Assembly: GCF_025457605.1 (NCBI RefSeq)
Contig: NZ_JAMZFY010000001.1
Location: 1,054,001 to 1,118,000 of the forward strand
Direction: 5' to 3'
Origin: Haloarcula laminariae
GTDB lineage: Archaea; Halobacteriota; Halobacteria; Halobacteriales; Haloarculaceae
Length of the DNA stretch: 64,000 nt
A model generated the notes under the pieces. It had not been told where the DNA came from. It saw only the letters and a list, made by a program, of their open reading frames with translations, and made no database searches. Of this stretch, positions 40,500 through 49,475 are shown piece after piece. How positions within the stretch are numbered: the stretch's first letter is position 1; every line of letters starts with the position of its first letter. The position numbers were made by a program, and so were the translations under genes.

Positions 40500-41588
40500 T
40501 CAGAACGCGCTGGCGTCGACGCTGCCGACGTATTTCCTGGCGACTGCGTACCCCAGGACAGCCACCACGACCGTCCCGACGACGGTCGCGTAGGTCGACA
40601 GCGTCGGGCTGTCGACGGCGAGTTTCGCGACCGTCGTCGCTGGGTGTTCGGGCAACACCACCGCGGCGCCGAACACGACGAGCGATAGCACGGAGTACAG
40701 CAGCTGTGCGGGCCGGCGCTTGCCCGTTGCCACCCCCAGCACGACGCCGATGGTGACGACCAGCGCCGCGACCGCCGCGACGAACAGGAGGATGATGGCG
40801 ACGTTCGCCACGGGGATGCCGTTGACCGACAGCAACAGTATCCACAGCAGCGACTGGACGGGCGCCAGTAGCGCCATCCCCAGGGCCTTCCCGTCGACGA
40901 TGTCGAGCAGGCTGACCGGCGCGACGCGCAGCAGCTCCAGCGTCCCGCGCTCCATCTCCTCGGTGATGGTGTCGACCGCCACCGACCCGCTGATAAACGC
41001 GGGGAGGAAGAGCAAGAGGGGAATCAACACCGTGTAGGTGAACCCGAAGTAGGGGCTGGCGCTGATTTCCGGCGGCAGCGGGACCGGGTTCTCGTCGAGC
41101 GAGCCCGACCGCTCGAACCGCTCCTGGCGCTCCAGCGTCTCCAGCACCCGCCGGACGTTGACGACGATGAGCGTCGAGCGTATCGACCCCTCCGGGATGC
41201 GGGCCGTGACCGATATCTTCTGCCCCGGCCCCTCGGCCGACTCGACGTAACTGGCGTTCAGCAGGGCGTCGGCCCGGCGCTGCTCGAAGGCCAGGCGGGC
41301 CTCGTCGGCGTCCTCGAACTCGGTCATCTGTGCGCCCTCGTGTTCGGCGCCGGCTTCGAGCAGCTTCTCGCGCGCGTCGCCGGTGACGGCCATCTCGACC
41401 TCGCCGGTCGAGACGGAGCCGGGGTCGTACAGGGAGGTCAGGCCCACGACGAGGAACGAGGAGAAACCGGCCACGAACAGCTGGATGAGCAGGGCCAGCA
41501 CGATGGTCTTCTCGCGGGAGAGCGAGCGAACGTCCCGGCGGGCGACCACGATGCGCGGGTCCCGATACCAGGGGCGGTCGTCACGCAA
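40500..41588 (-). CDS. ABC-2 (NatB-like) export permease
   Basis: A 362-residue protein. The N-terminus RRDVRSLSREKTIVLALLIQLFVAGFSSFL gives one membrane helix, followed by a large outside domain (about 55-185) and a cluster of five to six C-terminal helices with GTLELLRVAPVSLLDIVDGKALGMALLAPVQSL, the NatB-type EMERGTLELL motif. The start overlaps the stop of the neighbouring permease-PrsW gene by 8 nt. Third gene of an ABC export cassette. Confidence 0.85.
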   Translation of the reverse strand: MRDDRPWYRDPRIVVARRDVRSLSREKTIVLALLIQLFVAGFSSFLVVGLTSLYDPGSVSTGEVEMAVTGDAREKLLEAGAEHEGAQMTEFEDADEARLAFEQRRADALLNASYVESAEGPGQKISVTARIPEGSIRSTLIVVNVRRVLETLERQERFERSGSLDENPVPLPPEISASPYFGFTYTVLIPLLLFLPAFISGSVAVDTITEEMERGTLELLRVAPVSLLDIVDGKALGMALLAPVQSLLWILLLSVNGIPVANVAIILLFVAAVAALVVTIGVVLGVATGKRRPAQLLYSVLSLVVFGAAVVLPEHPATTVAKLAVDSPTLSTYATVVGTVVVAVLGYAVARKYVGSVDASAF

Positions 41589-43485
41589 GGCTGGTCACCA
41601 CCGTGAGGTTGTAGGCGAAGTGAACCACGACCGCCACCCCGACGGCGGCGACGTACGCCCAGCGACCGCGCCGGGCCCCGACCGACGAGATGGCCGCCGT
41701 CACCGCGTGGAGGGCAAGCGGCGCAAAGAGGAACAGCAGGGCCACGACCCACAGCGGGACGCCGGCCGGCGGCGTCGCCCCCATGGTCGCGGCGTCACCG
41801 ATAGGCAGGCTCTCCAGGTCCGAGAGGCGAACGATGAGCAGCCCCTTCTCGGCGAGGAAGAAGCCCAGCCCGGAGAGCGCGCCGAGCCCGATAGCCGACC
41901 GGAGCGTCCGCTCGTAGCGAGCGTGTGCGTAGCCGGCGTAGATGTGGAGGCTCTTGCCCAACTCCTCGACGACGGCCACGACGCCCAGCACGAGGACGAT
42001 ACCCAGCGACTGGTTGGTTCCGAAGACGTTCAGCGACACCGAATCGAGGACGAACAGGAACGCGATGGCGCCCAGTTCGGCGACGATGACGAACGGGATG
42101 AGGATGGCGCTCATCTTCAGCGCGCTCCGGCGGGACTTGATCTGTCCCGCCAGCGCGTCGAGCACCTTCAGCGGAATCGAGCGCTGGGTGAACATGTCCT
42201 CCTCGCGGTAGAGTCCGGCGCCGAGGCCGAAAAGGACGAGCGCGGTGAGCAGCGGCGGAATCGTCGAGAACGCGAACTCGCCCAGCGAGATGGACCGGCC
42301 GGTGAGGTCCATCACCACGAGCGTCAGCGGCGAGATGAGCGCGATCGGCGTCACGTCGGTGAAGATGGCCGGAACGAACGCGTAGGAGGTCAGCGACACC
42401 GTGATGGTGACGGTGACGAAGGTCAGTTCCTTGAACGACCGCGCGAACATCGCGCCACAGAACGTCGCCGAGAGGAAGAGCAGGGCAATCGGGAGGACCG
42501 CGGCCACCGCGATGAGGCTCCCGCTGGGCGCGATACCCGAGAAGCGCAACAGCGCGGTAATCGCCGTCGCGACGCCCATCGCCCCGAGGAAGTACGGCAG
42601 CGTCTTGCCGCCGATGATGTCCCCGCGGGAGGCCGGCGTCACGAGCAGCAGTTCGCCCCGGCGGTTCAGCCGCTCCGAGAGCATCGAGGAGCCGTAGGCC
42701 TGGATGACGAAGTTCATCGGGACGATGTAGAGGAACGCGAGCACGAGCGACTCGAACGGGAACGGCGGCGAGATGTCGCCGGGCGTGCCGCCCGCGACGT
42801 CGCCGGTGAGACGGGCGCCGATACCGCCGAGGTCCGCACCGCCGCCACCGGCCGCCGTCTGCTCGCCGCCACCCGCGCTACCGTCGCCTCCGCTTCCACC
42901 GGTGCCGCCACCACCGGTCGCCGTCGCGGCGCCGCCGGAGCCCCCACTGCCCTGCTCGTCGGTCCCGTTCCCGCCGTCGTCGGTCGACTGGCCGTCGCTA
43001 CCGCCGTCGGTCCGGGTGTCGAGCGCGCTGCTCCCGTTTTGCTCCTGGTAGACCAGGGTTACCGACACCGGGAAGGCCGCGGTCTGGTTGTCGTCGCGGG
43101 CCATCGTCCGGTCGTTGTACGACTCGGTGCTGCTCCGGAACGCCTCCAGCGCGGCCGCCTGTTTCTCGGTCCGGGGCCGGCTGACCCGGGTCGTCTCGTA
43201 GACCGTGAGTTCCTGCTCACCCCGTTCGAGCGCGCTGGGATTTGGCTCCTGGATTCGGAAACTCGGGTCGTCGTCGGCGACGTCGTAGTACGGGCTCGAC
43301 TCCTCGACGCCGATGCGGTAGATGTCCGCGTTCAGCCCGGGCCCGCCCCCGCTGACGGCGACGGCCGCGACAGAGCCCATCGCGAGGATGGCAAGCGCCA
43401 TCACGACGACCGTCTTCCTGTCGACGCCGCCGGCGTTTTTCGTCACCTCCCACTTCGCGACCCGCAGCAGCTTCCCGGGGCGCAT
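41581..43485 (-). CDS. ABC-2 permease fused to a PrsW-type intramembrane protease domain
   Basis: A 634-residue protein. N-terminal permease: one helix (26-46), an outside domain interrupted by a Gly/Ser/Ala-rich linker (about 158-222), then five helices (about 244-425). C-terminal about 180 residues: VVAVVEELGKSL (EELGK 507-511), SGLGFFLAEKGL (538-549), HAVTAAI (H593) and VVHFAYN (H622), the Glu and His pattern of PrsW (anti-sigma-factor site-1 proteases) in order. Between NatA-like and NatB-like genes with overlap or no gap. An export pump with built-in protease is inferred, not shown. Confidence 0.85.
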   Translation of the reverse strand: MRPGKLLRVAKWEVTKNAGGVDRKTVVVMALAILAMGSVAAVAVSGGGPGLNADIYRIGVEESSPYYDVADDDPSFRIQEPNPSALERGEQELTVYETTRVSRPRTEKQAAALEAFRSSTESYNDRTMARDDNQTAAFPVSVTLVYQEQNGSSALDTRTDGGSDGQSTDDGGNGTDEQGSGGSGGAATATGGGGTGGSGGDGSAGGGEQTAAGGGGADLGGIGARLTGDVAGGTPGDISPPFPFESLVLAFLYIVPMNFVIQAYGSSMLSERLNRRGELLLVTPASRGDIIGGKTLPYFLGAMGVATAITALLRFSGIAPSGSLIAVAAVLPIALLFLSATFCGAMFARSFKELTFVTVTITVSLTSYAFVPAIFTDVTPIALISPLTLVVMDLTGRSISLGEFAFSTIPPLLTALVLFGLGAGLYREEDMFTQRSIPLKVLDALAGQIKSRRSALKMSAILIPFVIVAELGAIAFLFVLDSVSLNVFGTNQSLGIVLVLGVVAVVEELGKSLHIYAGYAHARYERTLRSAIGLGALSGLGFFLAEKGLLIVRLSDLESLPIGDAATMGATPPAGVPLWVVALLFLFAPLALHAVTAAISSVGARRGRWAYVAAVGVAVVVHFAYNLTVVTSLA

Positions 43486-44388
43486 CTACTCGCCGTCCTC
43501 CCCGACGTAGCGCGTCCCCCGCGTGCCGGCCTCGGCGACGTTGAGGAACACCTCTTCGAGACTGGACTCCTCGGTGCGGATGTCGACCACCTGTCCGCCG
43601 GCGTCCTCCGCGGCGGTCCGGGTCGCCTCGACGGCGTCCATGCTGTCTACCTGCGTCCGGAAGTTGCCGTTTTCGCGGACGGCGTCAGGCACCTCGACGG
43701 TGGTGTAGACGTGATACCGCGTCTCGCCGTACTCGGCCTGCAGTTCCGCTAGGTCACCCCGGGCGACTATCTGGCCCTCGTTCATGATAGCGACCCTATC
43801 GCAGATAGACTCGACGTGAAAGAGGTTGTGCGCCGAGAAGACGATGGTCTTGCCCTCCTCGGCGAGCTGCTCGGTGAACTCGATGACGTAGTTCGTCGTC
43901 AGCGGGTCCAGCCCCGACGCGGGCTCGTCGTAGATGAGCACGTCGGGGTCGTTGATGAGCGACCGCGCGATGGCTACTTTCCGTTTCATCCCCTTGGACA
44001 TGTCCCCCAGCTTTCGCTCCTTGTGTTCCAGCTGGAGTTCGTCTAGGGTCTCGTGCATCCGTTCCTCGGCCACGTCCGCGGGCACGTCGTAGAGGTCCGC
44101 GAAGAACTTCAGATAGGAGACGGGCGTCATCTCCTCGTACAGCGGCGACTCCTCCGGGAGAAAGCCCAACTGCTGGCGCATCTCCGTCGTCTCGGTGTCC
44201 AGGCCGGCTATCTCGGCGGTGCCGCCCGTCGGTTCGAGCAGGCCGGCGAGCATCTTCAGGGTGGTCGTCTTCCCGGCCCCGTTGGGGCCGATGACCCCGA
44301 ACACTTCCCCCTGGTCCACGGAGAAGGTACTCCCCTCGACGGCGACGAAATCGCCGTATTCCTTGCGGAGGTCGCGGGCGTCTATCAT
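43486..44388 (-). CDS. ABC transporter ATPase, NatA-like
   Basis: A 300-residue protein. Walker A GPNGAGKTT (33-41), Q-loop FLPEESPLYEEMTPVSYL, signature MSKGMKRKVAIARSL, Walker B VLIYDEPASGLDP and H-loop FSAHNLFHVE. The C-terminal about 80 residues form the usual extra domain with TRTAAEDAGGQVVDIRTEESSLEEVFLNV. Reads into the permease-PrsW gene with no gap. NatAB in Bacillus exports Na+; here the cargo is unknown. Confidence 0.94.
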   Translation of the reverse strand: MIDARDLRKEYGDFVAVEGSTFSVDQGEVFGVIGPNGAGKTTTLKMLAGLLEPTGGTAEIAGLDTETTEMRQQLGFLPEESPLYEEMTPVSYLKFFADLYDVPADVAEERMHETLDELQLEHKERKLGDMSKGMKRKVAIARSLINDPDVLIYDEPASGLDPLTTNYVIEFTEQLAEEGKTIVFSAHNLFHVESICDRVAIMNEGQIVARGDLAELQAEYGETRYHVYTTVEVPDAVRENGNFRTQVDSMDAVEATRTAAEDAGGQVVDIRTEESSLEEVFLNVAEAGTRGTRYVGEDGE

Positions 44389-44414
44389 CTGGCCGGCGGT
44401 TATGCCCGGACTAA

Positions 44415-44424
44415 CCTATACTTT
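44415..44424 (+). promoter_or_regulatory. TATA box of the SRPBCC gene
   Basis: cctatacttt centred near 44419 predicts transcription from about 44446, 3 nt before the ATG at 44449. This rules out the much longer frame from 44053. Confidence 0.5.
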
Positions 44425-44448
44425 GGTACCGCCCTATCCGTTCTGATA

Positions 44449-44874
44449 ATGCCACCCGCTCTCGGTGAGACCGCCACCAGCGTCGAACGGACGCCCGACG
44501 GTCGACGACTCCTCGTCCGTCGGACCGTCGACGCCCCTATCGACGCCGTCTGGACCGTACTGACGGATACCCGGCGCTGGCCCGACTGGGGACCGTCTAT
44601 CACCGCCGTCGAGTCGGCCGACCGGTACATCACGTCGGGGAGCCGCGGTCGGGTCCAGGTGCTGGGCGCCGTCCGGCTCCCCTTCGAGATAACGACCTGC
44701 CAGAACTACCGGTGGACGTGGACGGTCGCCCGCGTGCCGGCCACCGGCCACTTCGTCGAGACCCACCCCGCCGGGAGCGTCGTCGGGTTCGAACTCCCGC
44801 TCGCCGCCTTCGGCTACGTGCCCGTCTGCCGGCGGGCCTGTGCTCGCATCGGCGCCCTCGCTCGGACCGCGTGA
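44449..44874 (+). CDS. SRPBCC-fold protein
   Basis: A 141-residue protein with the SRPBCC/polyketide-cyclase pattern RTVDAPIDAVWTVLTDTRRWPDWGPSITAVESADRYITSGSRGRVQV. Ends in a helical LPLAAFGYVPVCRRACARIGALAR with cysteines. It has its own TATA box and is divergent from the NatA-like gene. Ligand unknown. Confidence 0.8.
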   Translation: MPPALGETATSVERTPDGRRLLVRRTVDAPIDAVWTVLTDTRRWPDWGPSITAVESADRYITSGSRGRVQVLGAVRLPFEITTCQNYRWTWTVARVPATGHFVETHPAGSVVGFELPLAAFGYVPVCRRACARIGALARTA

Positions 44875-44885
44875 GCGGCGGACGA

Positions 44886-45122
44886 CTACCGTTTCGCGAC
44901 TCGCGCGTCGGATACCTGGTGGATGTCGTCGTCGATGCCGCTTCCCGAGCAGTCCTCGTTCGGGCAGCGATAGTGCCATCCGTCCTCCGTGGCCGCTCGC
45001 TCGGTGAACCGACCGCCACACTCGTCACAGTACAGCTGCCCGGCGGAGCAGGTGTCGAGGTGGAGTTCGAGTTCGAGTTCGGTCCCGAATGTCCGCTTGC
45101 AGTTCCGGCAAGTGTGGGGCAT
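44886..45122 (-). CDS. Small two-finger zinc protein
   Basis: A 78-residue protein. It starts MPHTCRNCKRTFGTELELELHLDTC, a C2H2-like finger (C-x2-C-x15-H-x3-C), and continues with YCDECGGRF...WHYRCPNEDC, a zinc ribbon. Such small zinc proteins are numerous in haloarchaea and may bind DNA or RNA. Converges on the SRPBCC gene (11-nt gap). TATA-like ttcggatat-type AT stretch (about 45121-45135) at its start. Confidence 0.8.
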   Translation of the reverse strand: MPHTCRNCKRTFGTELELELHLDTCSAGQLYCDECGGRFTERAATEDGWHYRCPNEDCSGSGIDDDIHQVSDARVAKR

Positions 45123-45263
45123 ATCCGAATATTCAGATTCCGTCCTTATAGCTACACCGGAACGTTCACAACGCGAGCGCGGAGGCGACGATTCGACACG
45201 TTCTGGGCGCTGTAACGCGATTTCTTCTCAGTTTGCCGGAGTCGGTTGTGCGGTTCGGAGACC

Positions 45264-46259
45264 CTACCGGTAGCCGATGTCGAACCTGGCGCCGCCGGCC
45301 TCGCTCTCGCCCGCGACGATGTCCCAGCCGTGGGCCGTCGCGACGCGTTCGGCCACGAACAGCCCGTACCCCTCCCCCTCCCGGGCCGTGCCGTACCCCT
45401 GCTCGAAGACGCGCTGTCGGTCCTCGGCGGGGATGCCCGGCCCGTCGTCGGCGACGTAGAAGCCGGTCCCGGTGTCGCCGACGGTGACGGTCGCATCCTC
45501 GCCGGCGTGGACTACGGCGTTCTCGAACAGCCGTTCGAGGACGAGCCGGAGGGAGTCAGGGTCCGCCTGGACCGTCGGAGCGGTCTCGACGCGGAGGTTG
45601 TCGGCCGACCCGCCGATATCGTCCCACGCCCGTCTGGCCGACTCGGCCAGGTCGACGGGGTCCGTGTTCCGGACTGGAGCGGTGAGACTTGCGATAGTCG
45701 ACAGCTCCGACAGCAGCGACTCCACCCGCCCCACGGACCGCTCGATGGCCTCGCCGTGCGTGTCCTCGACGTCGAGGAGTTCCAGCCGGCCGGTGACGAC
45801 GTTCAGGGGGTTTTTCGCGTCGTGGGCGAGCGAACCGGCGATGGCGTCCCAGCGCTCCGCCTGGGCGATACCGTCCAGCGCGGGAATCCTGACGTGGGCC
45901 TCGATGCGAGCGGCCAGTTCCTCGGTCCTCGCTTCGGTCCACGCCGAGAGGTACTCCGTGACCCCGGCCGAGAGGGCCGCCTCGACCCGCTCGGGGTCGA
46001 CGGCCTCGCTGACCAGGACGACCGGAAGCGTCCAGTCGCCCCCGCGGACGCGACGGAACATCTCCACGCCGTCGGTCGCCGGCGGGTCGTCCACGACGAC
46101 AAGCGCGTCGGCGTCGGCCAGTTCGTCGAAGGGACCGCCGGCGTCGACGGTCACGACGGTGACGGACGACCTGTCGGCCAGTGCCGCCGGCAGCCCGGAG
46201 CTACCGCCGGCCTCAGTCCCAGCGACTGCGACTCGCCGCTCGGGAGCCTGTTCGTTCAT
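45264..46259 (-). CDS. Histidine kinase with an N-terminal degenerate receiver-like domain
   Basis: A 331-residue protein. Residues about 9-122 resemble a receiver (VVVDDPPATDGVEMFRRVRG with D57/D58, VVLVSEAVDPERVEAALSAGVTEYL), but the conserved Lys after YL is missing (YLSAW), so phosphorylation is doubtful. HisKA: IAGSLAHDAKNPLNVVTGRLELL (H146). ATPase with LFENAVVHAGED, ADDGPGIPAEDRQRVFEQGYGTAREGEGYGLFVAERV. The H-box HDAKN and the Glu in EGEGYGL differ slightly from consensus. Signal unknown. Confidence 0.85.
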   Translation of the reverse strand: MNEQAPERRVAVAGTEAGGSSGLPAALADRSSVTVVTVDAGGPFDELADADALVVVDDPPATDGVEMFRRVRGGDWTLPVVLVSEAVDPERVEAALSAGVTEYLSAWTEARTEELAARIEAHVRIPALDGIAQAERWDAIAGSLAHDAKNPLNVVTGRLELLDVEDTHGEAIERSVGRVESLLSELSTIASLTAPVRNTDPVDLAESARRAWDDIGGSADNLRVETAPTVQADPDSLRLVLERLFENAVVHAGEDATVTVGDTGTGFYVADDGPGIPAEDRQRVFEQGYGTAREGEGYGLFVAERVATAHGWDIVAGESEAGGARFDIGYR

Positions 46260-46357
46260 TCAGTTATAGTTCGAAAACCTAGGTAAAGAAGGCGTCGGCC
46301 GGATAGTTCAGGTTCCGGCCGCCGATTGTCAACGCGAATGTTGGTGTCGGTTTACAT

Positions 46358-46487
46358 GAATACGTCCGCGCCTCTGCTTGTCAGCTGGCTAGAACCGGCC
46401 GACGGTCGCCGCAGCGTCATAGGAATACGTCCGCGCCTCTGCTTGCCGGCCGGATAGAACCGGCCGGCGGTCGCCGCGGACCTATAG
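46358..46487. repeat. Imperfect 65-bp tandem duplication at the 3' end of sucD
   Basis: Units 46358-46422 and 46423-46487 both begin gaatacgtccgcgcctctgc and end tag, with agaaccggccg and gcggtcgccgc-like blocks inside; about 80% identity by eye. The second unit includes the sucD stop codon (46482-46484) and the first lies beyond it. The left unit contains ccggc...ccggc inverted blocks. No gene or array of further copies. Confidence 0.75.
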
Positions 46488-47354
46488 GAGGTCTTCGACG
46501 TGTTCGGCGACCTCGTTCGGCGTGTCGCCGACGGCGACGCCGTTGTCCTCCAGCGCGGATATCTTGGATTCGGCGGTGCCGGTCCCGGAGCCGGAGACGA
46601 TGGCACCGGCGTGGCCCATCCGCTTGCCCGGCGGTGCGGTGCGGCCGGCGATGAAGCCGACGACGGGCGTGTCCATGTGCTCGCCGATGTAGCGGGCCGC
46701 TTCCTCCTCGTCCTCGCCGCCGATTTCCCCGCACATCGCGACGACGTGCGTGTCGGGGTCGGCCTCGAACAGCTCCAGGGCGTCGATGAAGTCGGTCCCG
46801 ATAATCGGGTCCCCGCCGATGCCGACGGCGGTCGACTGGCCCAGACCGCGCTCGGTCAGGTTGTCGACGACCTGGTAGGTCAGCGTCCCGGAGCGGGAGA
46901 CGAGGCCGACGTTGCCCGACGAGAAGATGTTACCCGGCAGGATGCCGAGCTTGGCGACGCCGGGGGTGATGACGCCCGGACAGTTCGGCCCGACGAGGTG
47001 CGTGTCGGTCTCCTGCAGCTTGCGGTAGACCCGAGCCATGTCCTGGGTCGGGATGCCCTCGGTGATGGCGACGACGAGGTCGAGCCCCGGGGCGTCGAGC
47101 GCCTCGAAGCAGGCGTCCCCGGCGAACGCGGGCGGGACGAACACGACCGAGGCGTTGGCGTCCTCCTCGCGAGCGGCCTGGTGGACCGTGTCGTACACCG
47201 GGACGCCGGCGACCTCCTGGCCGCCACGGCCCGGCACCGCGCCGGCGACGACGTTGGTGCCGTACTCCAGCATCTGCTCGGTGTGGAACTTCCCTTCGCC
47301 ACCTGTGACTCCCTGTACGACGACGCGCGTGTCTTCGTCGACTAGAACGGACAT
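46482..47354 (-). CDS. sucD: Succinate-CoA ligase (ADP-forming), alpha subunit
   Basis: A 290-residue protein. [47 protein letters not shown] is the CoA-binding Rossmann start; [10 protein letters not shown] (about 124-133) and [18 protein letters not shown] (His as phosphoryl acceptor near residue 250) are conserved. With sucC it converts succinyl-CoA to succinate while making ATP, in the citric acid cycle. Its ATG shares bases with the sucC stop codon (TAATG). Confidence 0.97.
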   Translation of the reverse strand: MSVLVDEDTRVVVQGVTGGEGKFHTEQMLEYGTNVVAGAVPGRGGQEVAGVPVYDTVHQAAREEDANASVVFVPPAFAGDACFEALDAPGLDLVVAITEGIPTQDMARVYRKLQETDTHLVGPNCPGVITPGVAKLGILPGNIFSSGNVGLVSRSGTLTYQVVDNLTERGLGQSTAVGIGGDPIIGTDFIDALELFEADPDTHVVAMCGEIGGEDEEEAARYIGEHMDTPVVGFIAGRTAPPGKRMGHAGAIVSGSGTGTAESKISALEDNGVAVGDTPNEVAEHVEDLL

Positions 47355-48505
47355 TATTCTTCCTCCTCCTCTTCCGCGTGCTGGACCGCTCGCTGGACGG
47401 CGTCTTCGAGCGTGTGCTCGACCGTCACGAGGTCCTCGTTCAGAATCTCCATCCCCTCCTCGGCGTTGGTGCCGGCCAGGCGCACCGTCACCGGCTTGGG
47501 GATTACGTCGAACTGTTCCAGGGCCTGGTTGATGCCGTTTGCCACCTCGTCACCGCGGGTGATGCCCCCGAAGATGTTGAAGACGACCGAGTCGACGTTG
47601 TCGTCGGAGAACACCATGTCGAGGGCGTTGGCGATGCGGTCGGCCTTCGCGCCGCCGCCGACGTCCAGGAAGTTCGCGGGCTCGCCGCCGTAGTAGTCCA
47701 CGAGGTCGAGCGTGGTCATCACGAGGCCCGCGCCGTTGCCGATGATACCGACGTTGCCCGACAGCCGGACGTAGTCGAAGCCGTACTCGTCGGCCTTCTG
47801 TTCGAGCTCGTCGCCCTCCTCGGCCTCCTCGCCCATCGCCTGCAGTTCGGGCTGGCGGAACAGGGCGTCGCCGTCGATGTTCATCACGGCATCAGCGGCG
47901 ACAACGTCGCCGTCGCCCGTTATCATCAGCGGGTTGACCTCGACGTCGCTGCCGTCGCGGTCGTCCCACAGCTCGTACAGCGTCGTCAGGACGCGGGCGA
48001 CGTCGTTGGCGACCTCGCGGTCGACGCCGGCCTCGTAGACGACCTTGCGCGCCTGGAACGGGTGCATCCCGAACGCGGGGTCGATGTGCTCGCGCGCGAT
48101 GGCCTCCGGGGTCTCCTCGGCGACCGACTCGATGTCGACGCCGCCTTTCGTCGAGACCATGGCGACGGGGCGGCCCTCGCCGCGGTCCATCGTCACACCG
48201 ACGTACAGCTCGTTGACGAAGTCGACGGCCTCCTCGACGAGGACCTTCGAGACGTGAAAGCCCTTGAGGTCCATCCCGAGGATGGAATCCGCGGCCTCGC
48301 GGGCCTCCTCCTTGTCCTCGACGAGCTTGATGCCGCCGGCTTTCCCGCGGCCACCGACGTGTACCTGTGCCTTGATAGCGACCGGATATCCGATGTCCTC
48401 GGCCGCATCGACGGCCTCGTCGACTGTCTCGGCCAACGTGGACGCGGGTGTGGGAACGCCCGCGTCGGCGAAGACCTGTTTCGCCTGGTATTCATGCAAT
48501 CGCAT
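47354..48505 (-). CDS. sucC: Succinate-CoA ligase (ADP-forming), beta subunit
   Basis: A 383-residue protein. ATP-grasp domain from [20 protein letters not shown] through [21 protein letters not shown] (nucleotide lysines), EVNPL, and the C-terminal [12 protein letters not shown] and [16 protein letters not shown] loops. Pairs with sucD. A TATA-like gatttaaacc (48531-48540, read on this strand) lies about 30 nt before the ATG at 48505; the longer frame to 49006 is an artefact. Very acidic end (EEEEEE). Confidence 0.97.
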   Translation of the reverse strand: MRLHEYQAKQVFADAGVPTPASTLAETVDEAVDAAEDIGYPVAIKAQVHVGGRGKAGGIKLVEDKEEAREAADSILGMDLKGFHVSKVLVEEAVDFVNELYVGVTMDRGEGRPVAMVSTKGGVDIESVAEETPEAIAREHIDPAFGMHPFQARKVVYEAGVDREVANDVARVLTTLYELWDDRDGSDVEVNPLMITGDGDVVAADAVMNIDGDALFRQPELQAMGEEAEEGDELEQKADEYGFDYVRLSGNVGIIGNGAGLVMTTLDLVDYYGGEPANFLDVGGGAKADRIANALDMVFSDDNVDSVVFNIFGGITRGDEVANGINQALEQFDVIPKPVTVRLAGTNAEEGMEILNEDLVTVEHTLEDAVQRAVQHAEEEEEE

Positions 48506-48530
48506 GTCATGCGAAAGGGCGGGGCGGGGC

Positions 48531-48540
48531 GGTTTAAATC
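48531..48540 (-). promoter_or_regulatory. TATA box of sucCD
   Basis: gatttaaacc on the minus strand, centred near 48536, predicts transcription from about 48509, making sucC nearly leaderless. Confidence 0.55.
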
Positions 48541-48701
48541 CGTCTTTCGCGGCCGGCCCCGCCGGCTGTAGTCGCCCCATGATTGTGCAGAAAAATGGTT
48601 TAGAACCGAACGTTCCGACAGTCCGCCGGCGCCGCCGTCTCTCGGGCCGGTGACGCTTCGCAGGCGACGGCGTTTTGACCCGCCCGCTCGCTCGTGGACC
48701 T

Positions 48702-49475
48702 ATGCACGAGGACGCGCTCGACGCCGTCGCCGACGCGATGCGGACTGCCGACGCCGCCGTGGCGCTCACGGGGGCGGGCGTCTCGACGGCCTCGGGCATC
48801 CCCTCGTTCAGGGGAGAGGACGGCATCTGGAACGAGTGGGACCCGAACGCCTTCCACCGCCGGCGGCTGGAGGCCGACCCGGCCGGCTTCTGGCGGGACC
48901 GGGTCGACCTCCGGGCCGAACTGACCGGCGGCGACCCCGAACCGAACGCCGCCCACGACGCGCTGGCGGCCCTGGAAACCGACGGCCACCTCGACGCGGT
49001 GCTCACGCAGAACGTCGACGGCCTCCACGCCGACGCCGGCAGCGACCGCGTCGTCGAACTCCACGGGACGAACAGGCGAGTGCGCTGTGACGACTGCGGA
49101 GCGACCGAGCCGGCCGAGCCGGTGTTCGAGCGGGCCGCGGCGGCGAGGGGTGACGACGGGGCTCCGTCGACCGAACTCCCGCCCCGGTGTGACTGCGGCG
49201 GCGTCTACCGACCCGACGTGGTCCTGTTCGGGGAGTCCCTCTCCGACGCCGTGGTGTCGGAGGCACAGCGACTGGCCCGCGAGAGCGACGTGTTCCTCGC
49301 CGTCGGCTCGTCGCTGTCCGTCCGACCCGCCGCGCTCCTCCCGCGTCTCGCGGTCGACTCGGACGCGACGCTCGTCGTCGTGAACTTCGATGCGACGCCG
49401 CGGGACGACGCGGCTGACTACGTCGTCCGGGACGACGTGACGGCGGTGCTTCCGGCCCTGGCCGAGCGGCTCTAG
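48702..49475 (+). CDS. Sir2-family NAD-dependent protein deacylase (sirtuin)
   Basis: A 257-residue protein. NAD-binding GAGVSTASGIPSFRG (24-38), catalytic TQNVDGLHADAG and VVELHGTNRRVRC (His), a zinc site from CDDCG and RCDCGG pairs, and VFLAVGSSLSVRPAA with VVNFDATP. Removes acetyl or other acyl groups from lysines using NAD+, giving nicotinamide and O-acyl-ADP-ribose. In this genome the macrodomain gene at 38182 could process that product. The ATG at 48702 is chosen over 48675. Confidence 0.93.
   Translation: MHEDALDAVADAMRTADAAVALTGAGVSTASGIPSFRGEDGIWNEWDPNAFHRRRLEADPAGFWRDRVDLRAELTGGDPEPNAAHDALAALETDGHLDAVLTQNVDGLHADAGSDRVVELHGTNRRVRCDDCGATEPAEPVFERAAAARGDDGAPSTELPPRCDCGGVYRPDVVLFGESLSDAVVSEAQRLARESDVFLAVGSSLSVRPAALLPRLAVDSDATLVVVNFDATPRDDAADYVVRDDVTAVLPALAERL

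Noticed and set aside
42840-43010. Possible collagen-like or mobile repeat in the Gly/Ser-rich part of the permease-PrsW gene
   Set aside because: Simple low-complexity linker typical of extracellular haloarchaeal protein segments; no periodicity or element ends.
41383-43752. A 789-codon plus-strand open frame
   Set aside because: Antisense to the permease-PrsW gene; no motif, very Arg-rich composition.
46358-46487. A CRISPR-like repeat
   Set aside because: Only two imperfect 65-bp units directly joined, with no spacers and no cas genes.
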